A DNA stretch of 64,000 bases. Origin: Hallerella succinigenes (GTDB lineage Bacteria; Fibrobacterota; Fibrobacteria; Fibrobacterales; Fibrobacteraceae). Of this stretch, positions 43,262 through 52,895 are shown one piece after another. The stretch covers positions 62,001 to 126,000 of the forward strand of contig NZ_PGEX01000001.1 of assembly GCF_002797675.1 (NCBI RefSeq), written 5' to 3'. The notes under the pieces were generated by a model that was not told the DNA's origin, did no database searches, and saw only the letters and a list, made by a program, of their open reading frames with translations. How positions within the stretch are numbered: the first letter of the stretch is position 1; each line of letters begins with the position of its first letter. Both the position numbers and the translations under genes were made by a program.

Positions 43262-44068
43262 TTAAAAACCCAGCTGAATTTCAAAACGGATAAACAGATC
43301 TTCGGCAAAGCCATTCACAAGGGCAAAACTCACATCTTCGGACTTGAACAAGCCCGGCAGCGAATGATACCAGTACTGATAACCGACCGATAAACAGAAT
43401 TCATAAACGGATCCGCTTGCGCCAAGCGCATAGCCGAATCCCGCAGAAGCGCCGATACTCGGCCTAAAGTGTCCGCTGTAATCCCCCGTTTCAGAATCCT
43501 CGATCGGCGCTTCGTACGACGCAAAGAATGCCGGATGGATCATCGCCTGCACAAATAAGGAAGTCGCCCTCGCTGGAGTATTTCGTGAAAAGGATTTTTT
43601 CGAAGTCCCTAGCCAAAGCGTTCCGATATACTGGCGATATCCCGCGCTAAAACTCGTAATGGTTCGGAAGCCTTCCCATTCTTTATCGTCCATGAATTCC
43701 ACATCGCCAAAAATGTTCATGGATGCAAAATTAAAGATCAAAGACCCCCGATAAAGATTTTCAAACCCCAATCCAAAATCCAGCATCAAATAATGCAAAA
43801 CGGGCGTTACCAATAAATTCGCGACCATCATCGGAGAAAGGTAAACGATTGTCGCAGGAGGCGGAAGCGTAAAAGCCGTATCCTTCGCCTCTTCAGGCTG
43901 TGCAGGGGATAACTTTTTTTCGGAAATCGGCAGGTAAAGCGTATCCGGACGATGCATCACATAGACCGTATCCGTCACATGCTTTTGCACGTACACGGTG
44001 TCCACCGCCCAAGAAGCCGAAGTCAAAAGGAGCGCAAAAAACAGAACATTCCAAGCTCGGATTTTCAT
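43262..44068 (-). CDS. Outer-membrane-type protein with DTVYV motifs, paralogue 2
   Basis: A 268-residue exported protein: signal ending TSASWA, then VDTVYVQKHVTDTVYVMHRP and DTLYLP, three copies of the DTVYV-type motif, a short linker, and a beta-strand-rich barrel-like domain (LMLDFGLGFENLYRGSLIF) ending IRFEIQLGF. The organisation equals that of the two neighbours. It overlaps the preceding gene by one base and lies nine bases before the next, so the three are one operon. Confidence 0.68.
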   Translation of the reverse strand: MKIRAWNVLFFALLLTSASWAVDTVYVQKHVTDTVYVMHRPDTLYLPISEKKLSPAQPEEAKDTAFTLPPPATIVYLSPMMVANLLVTPVLHYLMLDFGLGFENLYRGSLIFNFASMNIFGDVEFMDDKEWEGFRTITSFSAGYRQYIGTLWLGTSKKSFSRNTPARATSLFVQAMIHPAFFASYEAPIEDSETGDYSGHFRPSIGASAGFGYALGASGSVYEFCLSVGYQYWYHSLPGLFKSEDVSFALVNGFAEDLFIRFEIQLGF

Positions 44069-44814
44069 TAGAACGCCCCCATTCCCAGGTTCAATCGAAG
44101 TTCAAGCTGAAGATCGTCCGTCATATACAGCATCGAATCGTCTAAAATAGCATACTGGAAATCTTCCACGAAATTGTAAGCCAGTCCGAATTCAATACCG
44201 AGATTGACACTTCCCCGAGTTGTCCAGCCCTTGCGAATTGCGAGCTGTAACCCGCGATACGTGGCATCGTCCGAGCCATAAAACTCATTTTGTTCGCCGT
44301 AGTAATTGTACGCCTCATGCGCATAGTCCGCATGGCGTTGCACATATTGCGCTTCCAAGTTCCAGTAGCCGGCAAACTTTTTTTCTGTCGTGTAATAGCG
44401 GTACGCAAGTCCGAGCGTAAACTGGTAAACGGATCCCGAATAATCATCCGAATCAAAGCTGCTGACGAATTTTGAATTCGGTGAAATTTTCAAAAAAGAA
44501 GCCGGAACCATCAGAGAATGATGTCTGCCCAAAGCGAATTCCACCTGAGCCACAAGAATCGGGCTTTCACATACCGCCGTAGCCAAAAGGCTTCCCAAAT
44601 CATAATGCAGGTACACCGTATGCAGTGAAGCGTTCGTTGAAGAAGAGCTTCCTTCCTTTGGGATGTCTTCTGCGGGATCGTAATAAACCGTATCGATTTT
44701 CTGCGGGACGTCGATATACACCGTATCCCGTTTAACGACATCGATGTAAACCGTATCGCCTTCCGCAGCCCAAGCCGAAATGGCAAAAAATAGACAGAAC
44801 CATACCCATTTCAT
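44068..44814 (-). CDS. Outer-membrane-type protein with DTVYI motifs, paralogue 3
   Basis: A 248-residue exported protein: signal ending ISAWAAEG, then DTVYIDVVKRDTVYIDVPQK and IDTVYYDP, followed by a Ser linker (EGSSSSTNA) and a barrel-like domain (LHYDLGSLLATAVCES ... LQLELRLNLGMGAF). First gene of the three-paralogue operon and 17 bases downstream of the GH74 gene; it could share that gene's transcript. No function is known; surface or periplasm-spanning roles are guesses. Confidence 0.68.
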   Translation of the reverse strand: MKWVWFCLFFAISAWAAEGDTVYIDVVKRDTVYIDVPQKIDTVYYDPAEDIPKEGSSSSTNASLHTVYLHYDLGSLLATAVCESPILVAQVEFALGRHHSLMVPASFLKISPNSKFVSSFDSDDYSGSVYQFTLGLAYRYYTTEKKFAGYWNLEAQYVQRHADYAHEAYNYYGEQNEFYGSDDATYRGLQLAIRKGWTTRGSVNLGIEFGLAYNFVEDFQYAILDDSMLYMTDDLQLELRLNLGMGAF

Positions 44815-44831
44815 AATTCATGGGCTCATTT

Positions 44832-47702
44832 TTAGTGCAAATTCACCTTGGCAGTCAGCATCAGGGTCGAACCGCTCATGACACGGACAATGTACGCGCC
44901 GCGGGCGTTCACCATTTCATTCAGCGAAAGCACCGTCGAAGAGGTATAGCTCTTGCTGAAGACGCGGTTACCCTTGAGGTCGAACAAGGCGACGTTCACA
45001 CGGGCATTGTTCACCGTCAAATTCAGGTTCGAGCCTTCGAGAGTGGCGAGCTTGCTGAACTGCACCGTCGGTTCCTGCTGCGGAACGGACTTCACAGCGG
45101 CAGTAGATTCCGAGGTTCCCATATCCCAATCGCTCGGGACACGGACTGCAATGCCGCGGCCTGCGGTACTCATGTAGACGACACCGTAAGTGTTCATGTC
45201 GCCCATCACAAATTCACCATTAGCAAGTCCTCCGTATTCATGAGCGTCATCGTTCACACGAGTCCAAGTTGCACCCTGATCATCGCTCACGAAAACGCCC
45301 AGAACATCATCCACCTTGCCGAAGGCGTAAATCGCCGGATAACCTTTACCCGTCTTTGAAATGCCGTAGCCGACCGCTTCGCAGTAGCCCATGCCGTTTG
45401 CATCCGTCCAAGTGGCACCGCCATCCGTCGAATGTTTCAAAGAACCGTTCTTCGGATTGCCGTTATCATCGCGCACAGCCACCGGGAGCCACAAGTCGCC
45501 TTCATAACCCGGAATCGAACGGAACTTCTTGTCGTTGCTCGTACCCGGTTCGCTTACCTTGACAAAACTTGCGCCCTTGTCAGTACTCTTATAGAAAACA
45601 CCCGTCGTGCGGTTGTAAGCGTAGAACACATTCGCATTCTTTGCATCGCCCACCACAAAGGAATTATTATCGATGCCAGAAACCTTATTCCAAGCGGAAT
45701 TTGCCTTACGATAAACCGCAGCGCCCGAATCACCCGGCACCCAAAGCGTCACAGCACCATCCGCAGAAATGGCGACCGTGCCACCCTTCAGCGTTTCATC
45801 GAGGCTTACATAGGTTTCCACGGTCCAAGTCTTACCGCTGTCCGTCGAGAACTGCACCGGATCGATAGGAATCGTGTTATAAGTGTCCTTGTAAGCACGA
45901 GCATCCGTCACCTTCACAAGCGTTCCGGAAACAGGTGCATAGGCAAGTCCCCAGGTAGAGCCCAAGGAAACATACTTACCGCTCACGCTCGTCAAATGAC
46001 GATGGCTCGGATACTTCGCAATATCATCATGTCTAAAGCCATCATAGTCCGCCGTCACAGAGATAAGCGGTCCATTCGGAATGCTTGCCACTTCGTAAGG
46101 AACCGTCTCTTCAATCCCATGGGCCGAGAACTTCCAGACCTGTCCCTGGACAGCCTCATCACTGGAGTAGTAGTAGTTTGTCGTAGTATCGTAGGTTCCA
46201 GCCGGGATCACCGTGTAATCGGTCAAATTCTCGGTACGGAAAATGCCGTTACCCGAGCTCACAAAGACGCGGTCATGATTGAACGGGTCAATCGCCACGC
46301 TGCCGGACCAGTGAATAGAACCGTTGTGCATCCAACCGACGCCGTTTGCATCCATCTGCTGGGTCGTCGGATAGTAGCCGCCTTCCATCCAGTAGTACTT
46401 GAAGCTTGCCACCCAAGTTTTACCGCCATCGGTCGTGTGGTAAATGTTCGTACCCCACTGATCGCTCCAGGTTCCGCTCGTGTCGCTTGTAGCCGTATAC
46501 CAAAACTGCGGACCGCGATAACCTTCCGTCGTCACGACCATTTCATCGGAATTGTTCGGGTTGATCGCAATGCCACCATACGGGGCGATATAGGGATAAC
46601 TGGATTCGCAATCACTGCCGCCAGCCGATTCGCATTCCGCCATCGCCTGCACGTCTACATTGTCGTACTTGGCGTCGCCCCCTTCATCAATAAAGTTTTC
46701 TGGCGAGACATCGGACCAAGTTGCCGCAGAGACATCATACTGCAAAACGGCACCGCGACCGAAGCCATCATAGATCATGCCCCAGTCTTCGTCCCACATC
46801 ATGGAGTGCGGACCTGCGCCGTCGGCAAAGGTCACCGTCAACTTTTTACCATCCGAAGAAACGACCGCACGCTGCGGCATCAAGCGCACAAGGCTTCCGC
46901 CAGACGTACTGCGGAGCGAATCCGGAATCGGCAAAGCCTTCCACGTGGTACCGCCATCCGTCGAAGTAAAGACATTTTCAAAAGTGCCGTTCGACTTCGA
47001 ACCATCACGCAGGAAGCCGGCATAAAGCACCTTGGAAGACCCCGGCGCATACTGCACAAAGCTAAAGCCCGAACCGTTCCAGGTCGTATCGCTGCCAGCC
47101 GCCTTGGTCCAAGCGTCAACATGGCTCCAAGAGGCACCGTTGTTCGTCGACTTCCAAAGACCCGAACGACGAGAACCGTAGAACAAATTATCCGGATCGT
47201 TTTCGTCAATCGCCAAGGCTTCACCGTTGCCACGTCCCATGCCGTTACCGTGCACGCCAAAGAACTTTACGACATCGCCCTTTTCACCGGTTTCATCCCA
47301 CGTATAAAGGATTTCCCAGTTTTTACCATAATCCGAAGAACGGAGGAACGCGCTGCGGCCGTTGCTGAAATAGCTCGTACCCGTCATCAAATAAACGACG
47401 CCTTCCGTTTTCGGGTCAACGCCCATCGCTTCAACGCCCAAAAGACCGAGTTCCGAAAAATCGACCCAGTCCATCATCGATTCCCAATGGGCGGTCGATT
47501 CATTCCAACGGTATGCGCCACCCACGTCGGTACGCGCATAAAAAACATTCTTTTCAATCTTGGAAGCGAGCACAGCAGACACAAAGCCGCCACCGCCCAT
47601 GCTCACATTACTCCATTTGTAATCCGCATCTGCAGCAAAAGAAGTAGATGCCACACAAGTTCCCAGCGTAAAAGCCGCTATGGACTTCCCGATCTTCATC
47701 AT
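44832..47702 (-). CDS. Secreted GH74 xyloglucanase-like glycoside hydrolase
   Basis: A 956-residue exported enzyme. After the signal (ends STSFAA) comes a two-propeller GH74 module: YARTDVGGAYRWNESTAHW near residue 55 with the first catalytic Asp, then many BNR/Asp-box-like repeats (SSDYGKNWEIL, STNNGASWSHV, STDGGTTWKAL, TTDGGKTWVAS, STDKGASFVKV, STDGGATWTDA). GH74 enzymes cut the beta-1,4-glucan backbone of xyloglucan. The last 80 residues (LNLTVNNARVNVALFDLKGN, then ARGAYIVRV) form a Por-type sorting tail. The divergent dapA gene lies upstream across a region with two inverted repeats; three OMP genes follow. Confidence 0.87.
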   Translation of the reverse strand: MMKIGKSIAAFTLGTCVASTSFAADADYKWSNVSMGGGGFVSAVLASKIEKNVFYARTDVGGAYRWNESTAHWESMMDWVDFSELGLLGVEAMGVDPKTEGVVYLMTGTSYFSNGRSAFLRSSDYGKNWEILYTWDETGEKGDVVKFFGVHGNGMGRGNGEALAIDENDPDNLFYGSRRSGLWKSTNNGASWSHVDAWTKAAGSDTTWNGSGFSFVQYAPGSSKVLYAGFLRDGSKSNGTFENVFTSTDGGTTWKALPIPDSLRSTSGGSLVRLMPQRAVVSSDGKKLTVTFADGAGPHSMMWDEDWGMIYDGFGRGAVLQYDVSAATWSDVSPENFIDEGGDAKYDNVDVQAMAECESAGGSDCESSYPYIAPYGGIAINPNNSDEMVVTTEGYRGPQFWYTATSDTSGTWSDQWGTNIYHTTDGGKTWVASFKYYWMEGGYYPTTQQMDANGVGWMHNGSIHWSGSVAIDPFNHDRVFVSSGNGIFRTENLTDYTVIPAGTYDTTTNYYYSSDEAVQGQVWKFSAHGIEETVPYEVASIPNGPLISVTADYDGFRHDDIAKYPSHRHLTSVSGKYVSLGSTWGLAYAPVSGTLVKVTDARAYKDTYNTIPIDPVQFSTDSGKTWTVETYVSLDETLKGGTVAISADGAVTLWVPGDSGAAVYRKANSAWNKVSGIDNNSFVVGDAKNANVFYAYNRTTGVFYKSTDKGASFVKVSEPGTSNDKKFRSIPGYEGDLWLPVAVRDDNGNPKNGSLKHSTDGGATWTDANGMGYCEAVGYGISKTGKGYPAIYAFGKVDDVLGVFVSDDQGATWTRVNDDAHEYGGLANGEFVMGDMNTYGVVYMSTAGRGIAVRVPSDWDMGTSESTAAVKSVPQQEPTVQFSKLATLEGSNLNLTVNNARVNVALFDLKGNRVFSKSYTSSTVLSLNEMVNARGAYIVRVMSGSTLMLTAKVNLH

Positions 47703-47771
47703 AACACACCACCTATTTATTTTAGGGTACCCGAACTAAATTTATACCTTTTTGTTCCAAATATTTTTAGA

Positions 47772-47820
47772 TTTGACGAATTAAATGTCAAAAAAAACAC
47801 GTAAAATTTTTCATTTTACG
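47772..47820. promoter_or_regulatory. Divergent GH74/dapA control region with two inverted repeats
   Basis: TTTGAC / GTCAAA (47772-47777 and 47887-47892 read within the window as 47787-47792) are six-base inverted arms nine bases apart, and CGTAAAAT / ATTTTACG (47800-47807 and 47813-47820) is a perfect eight-base inverted repeat. On the minus strand the first one overlaps TTGACA, a possible -35 for the GH74 gene. Operator sites are possible; nothing is proven. Confidence 0.4.
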
Positions 47821-47869
47821 CAAAAATGTGAGAAATCCACCCTATTTTTTGTCTATTTTATAGCTACTT

Positions 47870-48826
47870 ATGCAGATTACAAACGCTTCTCAACTTTGCG
47901 GGGTTTTTCCCGCCCTCTTTACGCCCCTTAAGGACGACGATCCCAAGAACCTTCATAATTCGATCGATTATGAAAAAATGAAAAAGATGATCGACGACCT
48001 GATCAACGCGGGCGTTTCCGGCATTCTCCCTGTCGGCACCACTGGTCAGAGTGCGACGGTTACCCACAAGCAGCATTTGGACATCATCAAGTTCACGCTC
48101 GACTACGTGGACGGTCGCGTTCCGGTCATTGCCGGCGCTGGCTCCAACTGCACCCGTGAATCTGTCGAAATGATTCAGGAAGTGGAAAAGATTGCCGAAG
48201 TCCCTGTCCTCTGCGTTACGGGCTATTACAACAACCCGTCCCAGGAAGGCATCGAAAAGCATTTCAAGACCTTGAGCTCCGAAACCGGCGCGAAGATCAT
48301 CATTTACAACGTCCCGGGCCGTACCGCAAGCTACGTCCATCCGGACACCTTGATTTCCCTCTCCGAAGACAAGAACATCATCGGCCTTAAGCAGGCTGTG
48401 GATTTCCGCATCGGCGAAAAGTATCATGAAGACACCGTCCGTGTGATCAAGGAAACCAAGAACAACGACTTTTCCGTTCTTTCCGGCGAAGACGGATTCT
48501 TCATCGACATGCTCGAACTCGGCGGCACGGGCCTTGTGAGCGCAACGGCGAACATTCCGGAAGCCGCAAAGATCTTTGTCGACCTTTACAACGCATTCCA
48601 GAAGGGTGAAGCCCAGAAGTGCGACGACCTGCAGGATGCTGCCCGCGATTTCGTCGAAGCCACGTTCTGCCGCAAGAACCCGATTCCTCTTGGAACGATG
48701 TTCAACAGCCCGCTATTCCAGCCGATGAGCAGCGTCCGCGATACAGCTCGGGGTGACGAAGCAGAAGCTCGCATCATGAAGCTCATCCGCGAAAAGGCAC
48801 CTTCCCTTCTCAAGTATCACGCGTAA
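47870..48826 (+). CDS. dapA: 4-hydroxy-tetrahydrodipicolinate synthase
   Basis: Condenses pyruvate with aspartate semialdehyde, the first step of lysine and diaminopimelate synthesis. 318 residues, slightly longer than usual (about 295). GVFPALFTPLKDDD near the start, the pyruvate-site PVGTTGQSATVT near residue 50, YYNNPSQEG and YNVPGRTASY with the Tyr, and GLKQAV with the Schiff-base Lys near residue 173. N-acetylneuraminate lyases are related, but GTTGQS and the PGRT motif favour DapA. There is no Shine-Dalgarno; a TATA-rich box ends six bases before the ATG, so the transcript may be leaderless. Confidence 0.9.
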   Translation: MQITNASQLCGVFPALFTPLKDDDPKNLHNSIDYEKMKKMIDDLINAGVSGILPVGTTGQSATVTHKQHLDIIKFTLDYVDGRVPVIAGAGSNCTRESVEMIQEVEKIAEVPVLCVTGYYNNPSQEGIEKHFKTLSSETGAKIIIYNVPGRTASYVHPDTLISLSEDKNIIGLKQAVDFRIGEKYHEDTVRVIKETKNNDFSVLSGEDGFFIDMLELGGTGLVSATANIPEAAKIFVDLYNAFQKGEAQKCDDLQDAARDFVEATFCRKNPIPLGTMFNSPLFQPMSSVRDTARGDEAEARIMKLIREKAPSLLKYHA

Positions 48827-48836
48827 GGAGTTTACC

Positions 48837-49403
48837 ATGGCAGAAAAGACTGTGACTGACGAAATTTTTGAAAACCTGAAAAATTACGGTTTCTTGCCAG
48901 TTCCTGTTCAGGAAATCAATTCGGACGCAGAAACCTGCCGCTATTTCGGAGGCAATTTCCAGGAATTTGTCGAAGTCGCCAAGGCTCTCGGTTCCAAGTG
49001 CGTTTTCGTGGAAACGCTCTATCTGGAAGACGAAGAATTCTACTACAACTCGGGCATCGACGAAGAAGAAGATGACTTGAGCGGCGAAGAAGACGGCGAA
49101 GTCGTGGAAGACGATTCCGAAGAAGGCAAGGAAGCTCCGATCTGGCTCGACCCGGAAGATCTCGACGGCATGGACCTCGCTCTTCTGAAGCCGGAACTTG
49201 ACAATTACAACGAACGCATCGGTGACGAATGCGGCGTGCGCTTGACCCTCCCCGGTCCGGACCATCTCCAGGTGGAAATTTACACCGAATGGTATGATGA
49301 ATTCGCTTCCCTCGTGGAAGAAGCTTCGGAAGAAATCGAACTCGACCCGAAGGCTGCTCTGAAGAAGATGCAGGAAGCCTACGCGGACGACGACGAAAAG
49401 TAA
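48837..49403 (+). CDS. Acidic protein of unknown function downstream of dapA
   Basis: A 188-residue soluble protein, very acidic; the stretch from about residue 60 to 100 consists largely of Glu and Asp (GIDEEEDDLSGEEDGEVVED). The flanks look folded (PVQEINSDAETCRYFGGNFQ at the start; RLTLPGPDHLQVEIYTEWYD later). No family is recognised. It starts ten bases after dapA with AAGGAG before the ATG, so both are in one operon, and it ends at a strong terminator. Confidence 0.7.
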   Translation: MAEKTVTDEIFENLKNYGFLPVPVQEINSDAETCRYFGGNFQEFVEVAKALGSKCVFVETLYLEDEEFYYNSGIDEEEDDLSGEEDGEVVEDDSEEGKEAPIWLDPEDLDGMDLALLKPELDNYNERIGDECGVRLTLPGPDHLQVEIYTEWYDEFASLVEEASEEIELDPKAALKKMQEAYADDDEK

Positions 49404-49420
49404 TCCGTTTTCAAAACTTA

Positions 49421-49451
49421 AAAACGCTCGGTTTTACCGAGCGTTTTTTTT
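49421..49451 (+). terminator. Terminator of the dapA operon
   Basis: Stem CGCTCGG / CCGAGCG (49425-49431 and 49437-49443) followed by nine T, 20 bases after the acidic protein's stop. Confidence 0.9.
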
Positions 49452-49532
49452 TGCTCTAACCATTCCGAGCGAAACTTCTGTTCAAAGCGAGACGGGTGTT
49501 CCTTGGGAGCGATGTTTAAAGCTGGGCTCCGC

Positions 49533-52500
49533 TTATCCTTTTTTTTTCGGAATGACCGTGGCAAAGGCGCGGAAGAGCCTGAGAGCCTCTTCGGCAGCTG
49601 CTTCATTTGAAAGGGCGGGCCCGAGTTCCACGGCTCCCTGCAGCGGAGAGCTTCCCACGTAGCGCATGCCAAAAGGAGAAACCGCGATCAGTTCGGCAAG
49701 CAGTTTCGGATCGGGCGGAGGGAATTCCACGAAGGTGAAGACGAGCATTCCACGACGTGCTTCGATACCCTGAATGCGGAGCTTCGCCGCGATCATCGAG
49801 ACTTCCGTCACAAGGAAGAGCTTCTTTACCGCATCAGGCACTGGGCCAAAGCGGTCCTCAAGTTCCGAAAGGAGTGGTGGCAAATCTTCGGGCTTTGTCG
49901 TTCTTGCCAAACGTTGGTAAATCGAAATGCGGGAAAGTCCATCGGTGATGTACGTTTCGGGCAAGAAGGCGTCAATCGAAAGTTCCACACGTGGCTGCAC
50001 CTTGGAAGATTCTTCCCCACCGCCTCGGAGCTCTTCGACAGCTTCGCGGACAAGGCGCACATACGTTTCAAAACCGACTTCGGCAATAAAGCCGTGCTGT
50101 TCCGAACCGAGCAGGTTTCCAGCGCCACGGATTTCCAAATCGCGCATGGCGAGCTGATAACCGCTGCCGAGATCCGTGAACTGTTCCAAGGCCTGCAAAC
50201 GCTTTGTCGATTCCGCAGAAATCGCTTCGTTCTTCGGAATGACTAGGTATGCATAAGCAAGCACATCCGAACGCCCCACGCGTCCGCGCATCTGGTACAA
50301 TTGACTGATGCCAAAATGGTGCGCATTCATAATGAGAATCGTATTTGCATTCGGAACGTCCAGACCGCTTTCAATGATGCTCGTACTCACAAGCACATCG
50401 AAATCTCCCTTGATAAAGGCGTCCATGACGCGTTCCAAATCGCGATCTTCCATTTGGCCGTGAGCGACTGCCACACGGGCATTCGGAGCCATCGCTTCGA
50501 TGTCTTCCGCCAACTGTTCAATCGACTGCACACGATCGTTCACCACAAAAACCTGACCGCCACGGGAAAGTTCATCGTGGATCGCTTCAGCAAGAACCGT
50601 ATCGTCCCGCTGGATGATTTTTGTTTCAACCGGCAAGCGGTTCATCGGAGGCGTATTGATGAGCGAAATATCGCGAACACCGGTGAGCGAAAGATGCAGG
50701 GAGCGCGGAATCGGCGTCGCACTCATGCTGAGCGTATCGACTGTCAAACGCAACTCGCGCAGACGTTCCTTCTGCTTCACCCCGAACTTTTGTTCCTCAT
50801 CAATAATCAATAGACCCAGATCCTTAAAATCGCTTTGATTCGAAAGGAGCGCATGCGTTCCCACGACTATGTCGATTTTTCCTTCGGAAACGTCCTTAAA
50901 AATCTTCTTCTTTTCTGCGGATGTCTTATAACGGTTCACCAGGGCGATGTTGAACGGGGAAGCGGCGAAACGTTCCTTGAAGGTTTCGTAATGCTGGGCG
51001 GCAAGAATCGTCGTCGGCACAAGAACCGCAACCTGCTTTTGAGAAGAAGCGCATTTGAAAGCGGCGCGCATCGCCACTTCCGTTTTACCGAACCCGACGT
51101 CGCCACAAACCAGGCGATCCATCGGACGGGTATTTTCCATGTCTTCCTTGATTTCTTTCGTCGCGCGCACCTGATCCGGAGTCGGCTCGTATTCGAACGC
51201 GTCTTCGAATTCCTTTTGCATGCGGCTATCGGGCGGGAACGGAAAACCTTCGATGAGCTCGCGCTTGGCGTAAAGCTGCACGAGTTCGCGAGCGATTTTA
51301 ATCACTCGCTTTTTGACGCGTTCCTTGAGCTTTTCCCAGCTTTTGCTGCCGAGATGTGCAAGCTCCGGAACGGTTTCTTCTTCTGTACTCGGAAGCTTTT
51401 CGATTTTTCGCAAATCCGAAACCGGGAACTTTAAGCGGTCGCCATCTGCATAGTCGAGCTGAATACAGTCCACGAGACCACCGTTGATCTTTTCACGGAC
51501 AAGCCCCATGTAGCGGCCAATACCGTGATCTTCATGGACCACAAAATCGCCACGCGTCAAACTTTCAACGAGGAGAGCATCCGAAATCGATCCGGAAACA
51601 GAACGTTTACGGCGCACCTTACCCGTGCGGTTAAAGATTCCCGCTTCCGTGAGAAAGGCGATATTTTCTGATTCAATCCAGAAGCCGTCCGAAAGATTGC
51701 CGATTAAAATGCCCGAGATTGGAGCGTCGTCAAACAGATGTTTAGCGCGCTGGGCGCTACCTTCGGAATGCGCGACGAGGTAAACCAAACCGCCCTGCGC
51801 GTGAAAGCCTTCGATTTCCTTGACAAGGCCGTTTGTTCCTGCAACGCCCTTGGTCTGCTGCCGCGCCTCGATCGATATCCAGTCCGGAGATTCCATGCGG
51901 GCGCGGGTTAAATCCAAAGCGACCCGTTTTGCGATTTCGTCCTGGAAAGTTTCCATGCGCCACCACAGATCGATCGGCGGGAAAACCTTCTGGTTAAAGG
52001 AAATCGTCTTTTCATAGGCCTTCACATGAGCGGCACCGAGCTTCGCGGCGGACTCTTCCAAAACGGAAAGCTTGTCAAAGACAATCGATGCGTCGGGCAT
52101 ATAATCGAAGACGCTCGATTTTAAGCTCTCGTATTCCGGGCGACGCCACCAGACAAGATCTTCTTCTTCGAGCGGGATCTTGGACCTTTCTTGCACAGAA
52201 AGGGTGAATTCCCCGTGCGGATAGACTTCAACCTTTCCCAGTTCTTCTATCGAACGCTGGGAAAAAATATCGAACGAACGGATACTTTCGATTTCGTCGC
52301 CAAAGAATTCAAAGCGCACCGGGTGATCTTGCATGAACAGGTTTATGTCCACAATGCAGCCGCGAATCGAAAATTCACCGACCGTGCTCACCACAGGCTG
52401 TTCCGTATAGCCCATATCGCCAAGCGTTTTACGGAGCGACAGCGGATCAACCACATCGCCCTTGCGGAACACAAGCTTTTTCTTTTCCAAGGCATTCGGT

Positions 52501-52895
52501 TCCGGCAAACGGAGAAGCAAAGAATCCAACGGGCAAACGGCAATAAAGGGAAGCCTTCCCCGGGAAGCCCTAAAGAACTTTAAACGTTCTTCCAAAATGC
52601 CTGCAAATGGCAACTTGAGCTCATAAGGCTTTACCCCGAGCGATGGAAAAAAGAACACGTTCTTTTCGCCACACAGACTCTGCAAATTCTGCATCCAGAC
52701 TTCGCCCGAACGGTAATCGTCCACCACCACCAAAATGCTCTGCGGATACTTGTGAAAACGATCCGCGACCATCAACGCAGAAGCCGCAGGAGTTAAACCT
52801 TCGACATGCAGCATTCCGGAACGAAGTTCCGCGAAGGACGAAAGCCGTCCAAAATTTTGGGAAGCTAAAAACTCGGGAAATTCAAGAGTCGTCAT
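49533..52895 (-). CDS. mfd: Transcription-repair coupling factor
   Basis: A DNA translocase that removes RNA polymerase stalled at DNA damage and recruits UvrA. 1,120 residues, the usual length. Domains in order: UvrB-like N-terminal module (about 1-420), CarD-like RNA polymerase-interacting domain (VVHEDHGIGRYMGLV near 475), helicase core with Walker A GDVGFGKTEVAMRAA near residue 620 and IIDEEQKFGVKQKERL, the TRG region, and the TRCF C-terminal domain. The start MTTLEFPEFL at 52895 overlaps the endonuclease stop (ATGA); a longer in-frame start is rejected. Confidence 0.97.
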   Translation of the reverse strand: MTTLEFPEFLASQNFGRLSSFAELRSGMLHVEGLTPAASALMVADRFHKYPQSILVVVDDYRSGEVWMQNLQSLCGEKNVFFFPSLGVKPYELKLPFAGILEERLKFFRASRGRLPFIAVCPLDSLLLRLPEPNALEKKKLVFRKGDVVDPLSLRKTLGDMGYTEQPVVSTVGEFSIRGCIVDINLFMQDHPVRFEFFGDEIESIRSFDIFSQRSIEELGKVEVYPHGEFTLSVQERSKIPLEEEDLVWWRRPEYESLKSSVFDYMPDASIVFDKLSVLEESAAKLGAAHVKAYEKTISFNQKVFPPIDLWWRMETFQDEIAKRVALDLTRARMESPDWISIEARQQTKGVAGTNGLVKEIEGFHAQGGLVYLVAHSEGSAQRAKHLFDDAPISGILIGNLSDGFWIESENIAFLTEAGIFNRTGKVRRKRSVSGSISDALLVESLTRGDFVVHEDHGIGRYMGLVREKINGGLVDCIQLDYADGDRLKFPVSDLRKIEKLPSTEEETVPELAHLGSKSWEKLKERVKKRVIKIARELVQLYAKRELIEGFPFPPDSRMQKEFEDAFEYEPTPDQVRATKEIKEDMENTRPMDRLVCGDVGFGKTEVAMRAAFKCASSQKQVAVLVPTTILAAQHYETFKERFAASPFNIALVNRYKTSAEKKKIFKDVSEGKIDIVVGTHALLSNQSDFKDLGLLIIDEEQKFGVKQKERLRELRLTVDTLSMSATPIPRSLHLSLTGVRDISLINTPPMNRLPVETKIIQRDDTVLAEAIHDELSRGGQVFVVNDRVQSIEQLAEDIEAMAPNARVAVAHGQMEDRDLERVMDAFIKGDFDVLVSTSIIESGLDVPNANTILIMNAHHFGISQLYQMRGRVGRSDVLAYAYLVIPKNEAISAESTKRLQALEQFTDLGSGYQLAMRDLEIRGAGNLLGSEQHGFIAEVGFETYVRLVREAVEELRGGGEESSKVQPRVELSIDAFLPETYITDGLSRISIYQRLARTTKPEDLPPLLSELEDRFGPVPDAVKKLFLVTEVSMIAAKLRIQGIEARRGMLVFTFVEFPPPDPKLLAELIAVSPFGMRYVGSSPLQGAVELGPALSNEAAAEEALRLFRAFATVIPKKKG

